Source: Chara braunii
Taxonomy: Eukaryota > Streptophyta > Charophyceae > Charales > Characeae
Assembly (NCBI GenBank): GCA_003427395.1
Contig: BFEA01000088.1
Span: 822,103-868,612, forward strand
Reading direction: 5' to 3'
Length of the DNA stretch: 46,510 nucleotides
Part shown: positions 30,627-40,816 of the stretch, one piece after another
Layout of the letters: each line of letters starts with the position of its first letter
How positions within the stretch are numbered: the first letter of the stretch is position 1
The notes under the pieces: generated by a model
What the model was told of the DNA's origin: nothing
Database searches by the model: none
Seen by the model: the letters and a program-made list of their open reading frames with translations, nothing else
Translations under genes and position numbers: made by a program

Positions 30627-32730
30627 ATGGGCGCGACAATCGTCCGAGTAGGTTCGGGTTCGGATAAAAAGCCGATTACCGAGCTGAAGAATGAGCTTGA
30701 AGAAGGAGGGACGTTTGAGGTCGTTGACCTGCGTGAAAGAACGTTATCCAAAGAAAAAGCTATACTTAAACGTGAGCTACACCAAATCATCCATAACAAG
30801 TGGAATAAGAAGAAGTTGTACAGATGTGGAATCGATCAGTTGATGAAATTGGTGTCTGCGATCAAATGTTTTTCGAAGGCCGCCTCGCGCTCAACCCTCA
30901 AGGATGTTTTGGGAGGGGTAATCAGGCGGAAGTTTCGTTCTAATATTAGGAAAAAAGTGTGTGTGTCCGTTACCTACGATGTGGGAGTGTCTATGCGTGC
31001 AGTACATATGTTGGTAGAAGGTAAGCTACGATTGGTGTTACCTGAGTCACTCGCCGGGTTCATATGTCAAAGCTTGTTGATGGTTTGGAAGAAGAATCCA
31101 ACCGTAGGTGAAATCCTTCAGGGAGTTGTGCAAACAGCACCCTCCCAAAGGTGGAGGGTCACATGATATGCCGAGTAAGTGACCTAAGGGCAGTACACAG
31201 ATTCGTAAAAAACGCATGTAATATTGTCCCAATTGTCAGTGGAACTGGGGGGGAGAAAAGTCATAGAGGACGTCAATGACTCTCTCACCAGAATGGGCTT
31301 AAAATCTATTGTGTTGTTAGATGAAGTAGGTAAATGTTGGAACAGGCAGTTGAATCAGGGTTGTGGCTTAATGAAGGAGGTGCGAAGATGTAATGAGATT
31401 AGTTCTGGGTTAGTCCGAACGACGATGGACAAAAATGCGGCTGAAACAATGGTGATGTGCCCGAGTGTGTATGCTGACTCGGAGGGAATGCGCTCTACGT
31501 TTTGGGGTAATGAAAGCTTCTCTGCAGTTTGGGAAACTGAGGCCGAGCTGATTGCAAAATGTGAGATGACGTTTAACGAGGGAGGCCTAGAAGTGCTTGG
31601 AAAATGGGATCGGAGCGGTGTGTGCGAGCGAGCGTACATCATTCCTAAGTACAAGTATATCTGCAGGTTTATACCGATTAGCCCGTCGTTTTCTGAACGA
31701 ACGAAAGTAGTAAGGGGAAGGGTAGCGAGGGCTCTGAATCACTTGCTATTCCTACTACTCCCCAAGTCTATGCACTTCAACCTCAAGGCAACCGGGATGG
31801 TGAAAGATCGAATCAGGGAAGTGAATGTCATTGGGTGGGTTTGCTCGAAAGGGAAAGGAGAACTTCTGGGATCTGCGTATGACATCAAAGAGATGTTCAA
31901 CCAGTTCCCCTATGACTCTATTCGAGTTGCTGTGGATTGGATTCTGGATTGGTATAAGCAGAAGGGGAAGGGAAGCGTGAGCATGAGAAGGCGAGGGAAA
32001 GGGGCAACCTTTGCCACAAATTGTCAGGAAGGCAGGCAATGAGTGGTGGTTCGAAGTGAACTTTGAAACGATAAGGAGAATGGTTGATTACGAGTTGGAT
32101 CACACGTACCTCTTCGCGTCAGACTGATTAGCATGCCAACAGGTGGGCATACCAATGGGGGAAAGCAGTTGCCCCCCATTGGCGTGCATCTTGTGTGCCA
32201 TGAACGAGTATCAGTTCCTTGTAAGTCTAGGGGCTGACAGGAACCTTGTGAGAGGGCTGAGGCTTATCGATGATGTATCCATCTTCGTTTGGTCTCCAAC
32301 GAAGAATGGGAGCAAGCGTTGTCTGAAAGTTATGAAGAAGTTTGGTGATGCGTATGATAAGAGGGTTACTCTGAAGATAACAGACAAAGGCAAAGACACC
32401 TGGTATTTTTTGGGGATGAGGATTGAGATAGTCGGGAATGTGGTCTCGTCCCAGAGCTATCAAAATAACTATGAGCAGGTCTGGGGGAGCGAGGAGCTCT
32501 CGTATCGTACTTTTCAGGACTTCGACTCATTCTCGATGACCCGATAGAAGAAAGTCGTGATTATGAGTACACTGCATCGAATTAAGATGATGAGTTCAAC
32601 GGATAAGCTTGCTGGGATCGCTCTGCTGACAGTCAAAAGACAACTACGCACGCAGAGGTACCCAGCTGAGCTGTTTAACGACTGCGTAGCAGGATTTGCT
32701 CGGAAGCACGCCCCCTCGTGGGATAAATGA
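30627..32730 (+). pseudogene. PLE2 ORF2: Penelope-type reverse transcriptase
   Basis: The N-terminal extension (30627-31166) matches PLE1 ORF2 at RRKFRSNIRKKVCVSVTYD. From 31224, TTMDKNAAETMVMCPSVYAD occupies the place of the DKG motif, with DKN instead. Then come IPKYKYICRFIPIS, motif A SAYDIKEMF (Asp at 31881), motif B GIPMGESSCPPLA (32146 onward) and motif C LRLIDDVSIF (Asp pair at 32269-32274). KDTWYFLGM follows, then a thumb-like RIKMMSSTDKLAGIALL. RxxDD and GIPMG fit Penelope RTs rather than LINE or LTR RTs. The frame is broken near 31166-31224, by a frameshift near 32030, by TGA at 32125-32127 and TAG at 32545-32547. Catalytic residues themselves survive. Confidence 0.78.
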
Positions 32731-33056
32731 GTAATACGACTATGCGACTGATAGAACTCGGGCAAAAAAAAGGGGCGCAGGACGCATGGCCAGGAGGAGG
32801 ACGAGTTTAGCGAAGTTGGTGAAACCAAAATGTGGGATGGAAATAAGGGACCTCGTTGGCCTAACTTGAACGATAGGGCTAAGGGGTCGGTGCAGACACT
32901 GTAACCGGAAGTCCTGAACGAGGAAAATGTGGAGGTCATCAGGCAGATACCACGACCTGACGGGCGGGAAGTCCATCACGCTTCCGGGTTCTGTTTTCGG
33001 GGGGGGTTTCTGGTTGGTTCGAGAATTTCAGGGGGTATTTCAGGGGGGGGGGGGGN
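32731..33056 (+). other. PLE2 3' region before the pseudo-LTR, with G-run and N
   Basis: Conceptual translation includes LRGRCRHCNRKS and later YHDLTGGKSITLPGS, a possible CX2C...H extension of ORF2, interrupted by stops. The stretch ends in a run of 13 G and an N at 33056. Confidence 0.4.
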
Positions 33057-33932
33057 GTTCGGATTTTTTCGGATTTTTGTTGATTTTTTTGGGTTTTCTG
33101 TTTTCTTCGGTTTTCTCGAATTTTTTTCGGATCTTCTTTGGTTTAGCGGGTTTCTGTTTTTTTTGTTGTTTTTACGTTTTGGGTCCGGTGTATTAGGCTA
33201 GCGCTTGTGGGTAGGTGCAGAAGAAGCGACATGAGTACTTACTGGGCTTGGGTTTAGCTGAGTAATAATGACAGAGAAAGGGGGACAAACCAAGCCAGTT
33301 CAGGAAAGGGCGCGATTACAGCAGCCTGACAGAGATGGAAGGTGAGACGCACCTGGGTAGGACGAGGCTGAATATCGCTTGTGGGGAAGAAAACGTGGTG
33401 GGTACTGTTCGGTCCAGGTTGCCTGCCCGTGGGTAGGGCAATGGTCCTGAGTGCTGGTCACACTGAGGTAGGATATTGGGATAGGGGGTGCGCTAGGAAT
33501 ACTGATGTAAGGATGGGTTGGGAGGTGATCTCATATTCTAGGAGACCCGCAACTCACAGTTCCAGGTGATCACTGTGCACACACTGACTGGCCTCTACAA
33601 CACCCTGGACTTGGAGGGGGAAAAAAAAAAAAAAAAAAAAAACTGGCAGGTATTTAGATTTGATTTAGGCGGGAAAAATGCCTGCTGGGCTATGACGAGA
33701 TCGGACAGACAGTTGGAGGAACCTAGGTTGGAGGATGGTCGCTCAAATATAAATTATTAGTTCGTAGCTCCCTCAACCATCTCGATCCCCCTTATGAGGC
33801 CGGTCCTGGCTACGGTCGAAACTAGTAGGGGATTTGCCAGGCTTCTTCGCGCTTCGGGTCCGCATTCCTATCTCTCAGTGAGGGCGGTTGTGTGTTCGTA
33901 TGAGTCAGTTATTCTATCTCCTTTCACTTGCA
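33057..33932 (+). repeat. PLE2 3' pseudo-LTR, with insertion and deletion
   Basis: Direct repeat of 27559-28287. It differs by a 237-bp poly-A insertion (33407-33643) and by absence of the 107 bp found at 28135-28241; the deletion ends share GCG. Confidence 0.85.
33407..33643 (+). mobile_element. SINE-like or processed-transcript insertion with poly-A tail
   Basis: 237 bp absent from the 5' pseudo-LTR, ending in 22 A and a C. It is flanked by TGGTGGGTACT (33396-33406) and TGGCAGGTATT (33644-33654), an 11-bp target duplication with three transition differences. Poly-A plus such a duplication is the mark of LINE-mobilised sequence. I see no convincing Pol III boxes, so a tRNA origin is not shown. 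Confidence 0.7.
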
Positions 33933-34963
33933 GTGGTGTACCCACTGCGCTAGGCTCTTGGGTCCCTTCACTTGCTTTGGCCCCGGGGAGTTTGGGGATA
34001 TGCTTGGATGGGGAGAGGAATTGGCACTCTTTTGGATCTTTGGGATGTTGATTCTGCTGATTGGAAAATTGTTGAAGCGATGGCACCAAGATTAACGGGC
34101 CGATGGCGTCAGCAACAACGCCTTCGACTATTGCCAAGAGGCAGTGCTGCTGGCTTGGCTTCATATTTTGCGAAGAGGGTTGGAATTGACCAATGGCATG
34201 TGGTACAAACACGGTGGCCAAGTTATGTTGTGACGAACTATTTTCTGTGATCGTGCGACTTTCTGCGCGAAGCTGCTTGGGAAAATACGACGGGTCGAAT
34301 GGGTGAACTGTGGGAAGATGGGTCGGGCGGGCAAATTGCATAAATGTCCTTATTTCTTTTCGTTTTCTGTTGGAAGTTCTGAGATCAGTGTCAGGAAAAT
34401 CCCGTGCCAACGTTTGGGTAGCCGCGTCATGACGAGCGCGAGAAATAACTGTACACTAGCTTCTTTCTTGTTCTGCTGTGAGCACTGGGAATTTTGGCGC
34501 GATCATTGCACGGGAATATCGTTTTTGAATTTTCAACGGATGTCGAGCCCCCACGGGCTCGCGGAATTGTTTTTCTTTTTTTTGGAATTTCCTTTTGCAA
34601 TTAGGACTTAGGCTAGGAATTTAGGTAGGCTTAATTTTGTTGCGTCGCGCTTGTGCGCATCTTGCTGCGCTGGGAACTGGGCTTTGACTGGATCGCGCCC
34701 TTAATCTTGTGTAACTTTTGGCGGGCACGATTGTAACTGTATGTTTCTTCTTTCTTGGTTTCCTCGTGTTTGCCCGCCTTCTTCTTCTTCCTCGCCTCGC
34801 ATACTCTGTTCTAATTGGCCGGAGCTCATGCATGACTAGATCAATGGGTGGAGTGTGGCTACGACCCCCACGCCGCGGCCTAACCATACACGCAGGCACT
34901 TCCTCTTTTCTCCTCTTGTCCACCTGGGCATAATCCCGTACCTTTCGCGCAGGCATGCATGCT
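33933..34963 (+). other. Uncharacterised; possible coding fragment 33972-34250
   Basis: After the PLE2 end the plus strand has an open stretch encoding DVDSADWKIVEAMAPRLTG and RVGIDQWHVVQTRWPSYVV. It looks like protein sequence but I cannot assign it to a family. It could be an exon or a further element fragment. The rest up to 34963 shows nothing recognisable. Confidence 0.3.
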
Positions 34964-34969
34964 ATAAAT
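34964..34969 (+). promoter_or_regulatory. Possible TATA box
   Basis: CTATAAATT within a GC-richer stretch, followed about 30 bp downstream by a pyrimidine-rich TTCGCTCTC that could hold a start site, and by a GA tract at 35229-35258. There is no confirmed gene downstream, and it may belong to a retroelement. Confidence 0.25.
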
Positions 34970-35639
34970 TTTGCAAGCGCGATTAGTTCGCTCTCTAAAA
35001 ATTTCAAGGTTAGCGTGATCAGTGAGGGTCGGCTAACGAGCAAGTTTGGAAGGTGAGTGAGCGCGAGAGTTCGGTGATCCGACGAGCTGGTGTCGGGTAT
35101 GCGGGGTTGATGTGAGGGGCCACGACGGTCTATAGCGCATGGGCGAACCTGGCTTACGTGCTCGAACCAAGCCGGGTGACAACTCTGTGTTGATGCGAGA
35201 CGACAGACTACCCGCATCGGGAGCGTTGAGAGAGAAAGAGATAGAGAGAGAGAGAGCAGTCGTGGGTGTGGGATGAGGTTCTTTTCTTTGTTCGTCTGTA
35301 TAATTCTGAATCCTGATATGACCGATTTTATCGCGGCCTTCTTTTTGGACTTCTCTTGTAAATCGTCTCGGATTTTTCTTGTCGTTTTTATTTCGTATGT
35401 ATGCATGGAATGAATGTGAATTCCCTTTTATTAGTGATTTTTTCGGATTTCCAATCTTGTTTTGCGATGCCCGTATCGTCCCGATCTATTATTCTTTCGT
35501 GTGAGCAATACGCTCAGATCTGATTGGAAATGCTCGTTATGGATTATTGGGTTTAGTCGCTAACTTTCGATCACCAAAAGTGTTATAAGAAGTTGATGAT
35601 CCTTTCCCTTTTTTCCTCCTTTTTATTATATGGATGGCA
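34970..35639. other. Intergenic or retroelement leader, nothing firm
   Basis: GC-moderate DNA with a GA microsatellite and T-rich tail. The long minus-strand open frame at 34621-35406 is Arg/Ser-rich low complexity and not supported as a gene. Confidence 0.4.
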
Positions 35640-36773
35640 TGTAATGACCGGACCTCACCCAACGTAGCATGAGTAGGATATTTGCATGTATGCCCAACGC
35701 GATCGATACACTAAGCCAATCCCCCGTTTCCCACGTGCGCGCTCACATACGATCGCGGTCTCGAGAAGGTCGAGTTGCTACGTACGTGCTCGCCTGCGTG
35801 AGTCAGCCTGGAACTCCGTATGAGGATGCAGGGGACCGAGATTTCTAAACGGATATGACTGTGAAATTTCCCTCTTGGATGTCCGATCGTGAGGGTCTGA
35901 GGGACCCGGAATATCGTGAATACTGGGAGGGTGAATAACTCAGATGGAAGGGGAACTTAAGAAACCCAGAATTCCCCTGTCTCAGAGATAACGACCGATT
36001 TGCGTAAGGGACTTTCCCTGTGCCGTAACTAACGACCCCAGGGGCCCTGATTACCCGGATACTTATATCACGCAATATTTCATATCACCCGACTTCGTCG
36101 TTATTACCACCAGTTTCCCTCCCTTTCACCTCCTCCTTCCATATCACCAACTCACGGTGGTGCCATGGAATTCCATAGCCCGTTATTGGCCCCGCACCCC
36201 GTGCGAAAAGTGTCGACGACACCAGGCCTATCGAGCCTCGGAATTCGCTCGGCGAACCCGCACCGAAACCGAGCGGCGCCGACAACTGGTTGAACCACTC
36301 GACCAACCACGAAGGAGAAACCAAAGGAGATGGTGATTCACATTTTCTTGCTTGAAGGCTTACAAAAATTGAGTTCGTCGGCAGGGTCAATGTTATTGGG
36401 ATTTTGTTCGAGAATGCAAGAGTGTTTAGATTTATCGGTGTTGTGATTGTGGAAAAGTACCCTAGGATCTTTAGTCTGAGATGCACTGCGCATGCCATCT
36501 GCCTTGTGCTTCACGACATCCGCGGCTTCCCTTTTGTGCACAAGCCTCGAGAGGTGGTCTACCCTCCGCCTTATGAAATTAAAAGCACCAAATACGACCT
36601 GCGAACACCCTCTTGGGCTTATACCCCCGAAACTTGCCACAGGAGATCTCAGTTTCGACCGGGGACTCCACCCCCACTTTCCTAGAATCCTTGGCACACC
36701 CCTTTTCGCACTTCCGGGCCCTCATCCCACTCCGATCAGGAAGTCGCGCTGGGCGTGAGGTTAGGGCGTCACA
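35640..36773. mobile_element. LTR-like or inverted-repeat-bounded block, 1.13 kb
   Basis: It begins TGTAATGACCGGACCTCACC. The reverse complement of its end begins TGTGACGCCCTAACCTCACG, so the borders form ~20-bp imperfect inverted repeats with TGT...ACA termini, as in many plant Ty3-type LTRs. No matching 5-bp duplication was found (TGGCA versus ATGCC) and no second copy lies in the window. Solo LTR is the leading guess. Confidence 0.35.
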
Positions 36774-36849
36774 ATGCCGCAATATATATGGAGGAAGGTG
36801 ACTTATTCGGAGATGACAGACATTCGCTATTCATGTTGGGAGGTCCAAG

Positions 36850-37320
36850 GTGAGGCCTTTTGATTGGGAGAACCGCTGCAGTATGCAGAGCATGCAATTC
36901 CTTTGCCTCCTTTGGAACCCTCCTGCAACCTGTGTGTGTCATTGGACACGAGCACAATTATCAGCCTTTTTGTCTGCAGACTCTGTCTTCGCACTTGTCG
37001 GTCGATCCTAGGGATTGGACATGGCAGCAGCATCCTCGGCATCCGAACAAACTGGTTTATCTCTACGATTACACTACCAAATTGATGATACCAGAAAACA
37101 ACGAGACAACAAGTTGATGTGAATGGGGGGGTAGCTCGGAGGTGGATGGCGGCATGATGGATTGCCGACTCTCCAGCCATGCAGAAGGTTTTTTTTTAAG
37201 TTTTTGTCTCCTTAAGCAAAACTCCAAGAGGTCGCACGGTGTGGGGCACCGTTGAAAAAAAAAAATTGGCGGCCTAAGAAAGTGGTGCGGGTTTCGTGCT
37301 GACACCCGCGGACCTATGTG
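36850..37320 (+). pseudogene. Possible LINE 3'-part relic
   Basis: The plus strand reads LSVDPRDWTWQQHPRHPN and then YLYDYTTKLMIPEN, reminiscent of the tail of LINE ORF2 proteins (W-x-W...YTT). Frameshifted pieces follow. The similarity is only suggestive. Confidence 0.25.
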
Positions 37321-37435
37321 TGGTGTACTGGTGCTTTAATGCATTTATCCCTGCCAGTCTCTTTGTGTGTCTTATGGGACTCCCTTCTCTGACGGTTGCC
37401 ATGCCGAAGCGTGCAGTTCGTATATTTTGATAGAA

Positions 37436-38798
37436 AAATCAAGTAGAGGAGGGAGATCCCACTAACGATGTATGTGGAGTAGTATGACGGTAGTATGCCC
37501 GGTGGCTGGCAGAAAGGGGAATGAAACTGGATCTACAGTGTAACCATCACCACTAGGCATTTGAGTCCCTAGTACATAAGAAAGTATGCTGATTTATGCC
37601 TGACCCAGTTGACCGACGCTTCGGACAACTCTGAGTACTCCGCCTGACATGCTTTCAGCGCACCCAGGGCAGTATCTGTGTTTTCACAGATGGCCAAAAA
37701 ATCATCTGCTAGGGCTTTTACCTTGCAGTCCTGTATGCTCACCGACAAACCACGGATCTCAGGATTAGCACGGATGTTATTGAGCAGCCCTTCCATTTGA
37801 ATTGTAAACAACAGAGGCGCCGAGGGGCAGCCTTATCTTAAAGAGCGAGTAAGCAGAAATTCCTCTGAGACTTTACCGTTTACCAGCACCAAAGCGGTAG
37901 ACAAGGTGTATAGAGCCATCACCCATTTACAAAAGTCCGTCTCAAGTCCCATAGTCCTCAGCATTGTAATAACATATGACCAGTTCACACGGTTATATGC
38001 TTTCTGCAGATCAAGCATGAGGACCATGACATTCACTTGTTTGTTCTGAATCAACTCGAGTGCCTCTATTGCCGTGACGATGTTATAAAAAATAGACCTG
38101 TCTTTCACAAACGCTGCCTGGTCTTGATGGACCTGATTCGATAGGTACCGGCCCAGCCTACGGGTCAAGGTCTTGGCCAGTAGCTTATACGATACGTTTA
38201 GGACGGATATTGGCCTCCAATTTCTTATATCTGATTGGTCACCCTTCTTGAAGAGCAGCGAGATAATACCCTTACATATATTTTTTGATAATCTGCCTCC
38301 TGACAGGATGTTGTTATAAACTTCTACTTACTTATCCACTATTTCTTCCCATACTAGCAAATAAACCTCCACTGAAATGTCATCATCCCCAGGTGATTTT
38401 CCTTTAGACATATCATTTAGAGCCTCATATACTTCCTCCGTTGAAATTGGGCGATCCAAGTCAAAATTTCCGTTTGGTGAGAGTCTCACAGTCGTGTTAG
38501 CCCAATGGGAGTTGTTTGTCGACAGATCCTCGATCTGACGCGAACAGTGGACGCGTGAGGTAAGGATATCACGGTAGTAAATAGCCACATATTCACATAA
38601 CATTAAGAGGTCATATGCCTTAGGGGCATGAGGATTGAAAGTGTGGACAAACTCTCTCATGGGCACGAAAGAGTTCCTAGGGAGCAATTTATGAAACGAC
38701 TCTTTGGTTATCCGGTCATAGACTGTGACCCCTTTTATCCGGAGTCTTTCGGCCCACACCTCTGATTTACGCTGTTGATGATCGTCCCATTCTGACAT
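37436..38798 (-). pseudogene. LINE ORF2: reverse transcriptase
   Basis: Continuing from the linker, MSEWDDHQQRKSEVW begins just after the MITE. STEEVYEALNDMSKGKSPGD marks the RT start, GIISLLFKKGDQSDIRNW and RPISVLNVSYKLLAKTL are the fingers, and MLDLQKAYNRVNWSY is motif A (Asp near 38012). R*GCPSAPLLF is motif B and ALADDFLA is motif C, with its Asp pair intact. Stops are TAA 38328-38330, TAA 37833-37835 (in place of the Gln of RQGCP) and TAG 37569-37571. The sequence fades near 37436, so the thumb and C-terminal knuckle are missing. This is the non-LTR type RT typical of plant LINEs. Confidence 0.85.
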
Positions 38799-39319
38799 CA
38801 ACGGAAAAATTTTCCAGAATTAAATAATCATTCTATAATAAAATTATAATCTAAATTTCAAATTTCCACTCCATCTTAAAAAATATCATTCCAATTTTAA
38901 AATTTTTCATCTTACTTGCAAACTTTTATTCGAAGAATAGGGTATCCCTTCTTATTTGGACTGCATGCTAAAGATGGAATGAAAGTATGGATAAGTTTAT
39001 GAAATATTTTAATTGGACTGTCATTCTAAGTAAGGATTTTCAATCATAAATAGGTTAATCCAATATAAATTAGAAGATATTTGTTGTAGTAGAATAAAAA
39101 TTTAATTAAAACATTTCATTAACTCGTCCAGACTTTCATTCCATTTTGAACAAATAGATGTAGTTGGAAGGAAAAACTCATATTTAGACGGGAACTTATT
39201 AAAAATAACTGAAAATTTTAGAATTGGACGAACATTAGAATCATAATGTATAAATATGAAGGATTGTTTTTTTATGGAATGTTTTTTCAACTTTCATTTC
39301 TCGTGGGAATTTTCTGTTG
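38799..39319 (+). mobile_element. CAAC-MITE copy 6 with AT target duplication
   Basis: 521 bp from CAACGGAAAAATTTTCC to GGGAATTTTCTGTTG, flanked by AT on both sides. Removing the MITE and one AT joins the minus-strand LINE frame as KKRVRL|MSEWDD, which proves the boundaries. Confidence 0.93.
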
Positions 39320-39668
39320 ATTAATCTGACTCTTTTCTTTCCCCAAATCACTTTGGAGATTGGATGGTCGAGCATTTTTCTCTTTGCATACTTGATTCTG
39401 TAGATAATATCCTGTTCTACTCGTTTTCTATCAAATGTCGGAATTCATGAGTACACGTTCAACATCCGACCAGTCCTTCCAGAATTTCCTCATCTAGGCT
39501 ACGAGACCTGGATCTTTTATATTTTGAGTGTTAAATTGGAATATTCCTTTCCCACGATTATTAACTTTCAAATTGGGTTATGGTCTGACATAGGGTGCAT
39601 ATCATCCTTCACCCTGTCCAGCTTATCCCAAAGATTAGCTGTGGTAAGGAAGAAGTCTAGGCGACGTG
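39320..39668 (-). pseudogene. LINE ORF2: endonuclease C-terminus and linker
   Basis: From 39668 downward: RRLDFFLTTANLWDKLDRVK, then DDMHPMSDHNPI, the catalytic Asp-His end of APE-type nucleases. Then FWKDWSDVERV, EQDIIYRIKYAKRKMLDHPI and ISKVIWGKKRVR lead to the RT segment beyond MITE copy 6. Minor frame breaks occur around 39430-39550. Confidence 0.75.
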
Positions 39669-40190
39669 CAACGAAAAAAATTCCTAGAATTAAATAATCA
39701 TTCTATAGTAAAATTACAATCTAAATTTCAAATTTTCATTCCATCTTAAAAAATGATATTTAAATTTTAAAATTTTTCATCTTACTTGCAAACTTTCATT
39801 CCAAGAATATGGTATCCCTTCTTATTTGGACTGCATGTTAGAGATGGAATGAAAGTCTGTATGAGTTCATGAAATATTTTAATTGGACTGTCATTCTAAG
39901 TAAAGATTTTCAGTCAGAAATAAGTTAATCCAATCTAAATTAGAAGATATTTGTTGTAGTAGAATGTAATTTTAATTAAAACATGTCATCAACTCGTCCA
40001 GACTTCAATTCCATCTTGAACAAATAGATGTAGTTGGAAGGGAAAACTCATATTTAGACGGGAACTTATCAAATTAAACAGAAAATTTTAGAATAGGACA
40101 AACGTTGGAATGATAATTTATAAATATGAAGGATTTTTCTTTTATGGAATGTTTTTGAAACTTTCATTCCACGTGGGAATTTTTCTGTTG
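39669..40190 (+). mobile_element. CAAC-MITE copy 7 with TG target duplication
   Basis: 522 bp from CAACGAAAAAAATTCC to GGGAATTTTTCTGTTG, flanked by TG on both sides. Taking it out with one TG restores GVGITT|RRLDFFL in the minus-strand endonuclease frame. Confidence 0.93.
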
Positions 40191-40808
40191 TGTAGTGATG
40201 CCAACCCCCTTGTGATTATTCGAGAGCAAAGCGAACCCGTTTTCTTCTGTATTTGACAGGCGAAACGGGTCAATCATATTAAGATCCTCCATTACCGTTA
40301 ATAGAGCTATTTTGTCATTGAGATAGTTTTGTTGCGTATTGGATTGAACCACATCAATAGATGTGTTCCAATCCCCAGTGATTATGATGTGCTTCGCCTG
40401 TGAAATAATGTATATCAACTCCTGAAAGAAGATAACCCGCTCCCGTTTATCTGTAGGTGCATAGATAAAGGCAACAATCCATTCCACGTTCTCTACCACC
40501 AACTTCACCTATGCCCACCTGCCCCATAGGTCGACACAAAAGTCGATCAACTCAAAATCTAGCTTCCGATGTATTAACTTCAAGGTAGCGACTCCCCAAC
40601 GGGTACCTTGGGCTGGGAACCACACCTGTGGCCCATCCCACAACTTACCTAGTGTGGAAATCTTTTCCTCACCAAGTTTCATTTCCTGCAGACATGCTAT
40701 GTGAATGTTTTTGTCATGAATCCATGACTTTAAACACTCTTTCTTATGTTTGCTTGATGTGTCCCCCAACCCGCGGAGATTCCAAGTAGCTAGATTCAAC
40801 TTACTCAT
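40191..40808 (-). pseudogene. LINE ORF2: APE-type endonuclease, N-terminal part
   Basis: It starts at ATG 40808 with MSKLNLATWNLRGLG (the catalytic Asn of WN). CLQEMKL supplies the catalytic Glu, FIYAPTDKRERVIFFQEL the Tyr block, and IIITGDWNTSIDVV the Asp/Asn pair. A single TAG at 40509-40511 interrupts it in a place where CAG would read WAQVKLVV. It lies 8 nt downstream of the last ORF1 stop, the usual ORF1/ORF2 arrangement. Target-site nicking is its expected job. The frame then runs into MITE copy 7. Confidence 0.85.
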
Positions 40809-40816
40809 CTAGGGGG

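Larger units (their letters stand above)
27559..33932 (+). mobile_element. PLE2: second Penelope-like retroelement, with RT core
   Basis: Two long direct repeats (27559-28287 and 33057-33932) flank an ORF1 with a CCHC knuckle and an ORF2 with an N-terminal GIY-YIG relic and a Penelope-type RT. It is related to PLE1 in layout and in the RT N-terminal extension, but the pseudo-LTRs are unrelated, so it is a separate family. Frames are broken by stops and frameshifts. Target duplications cannot be judged because the left border is an assembly artefact. Both pseudo-LTR copies begin right after an N (27558 and 33056), which suggests a hard-to-sequence G-rich join. Confidence 0.8.

Noticed and set aside
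34621-35406. Minus-strand frame of 261 codons
   Set aside because: Low-complexity Arg/Ser/Pro composition, part of it from a GA tract, and no recognisable domain.
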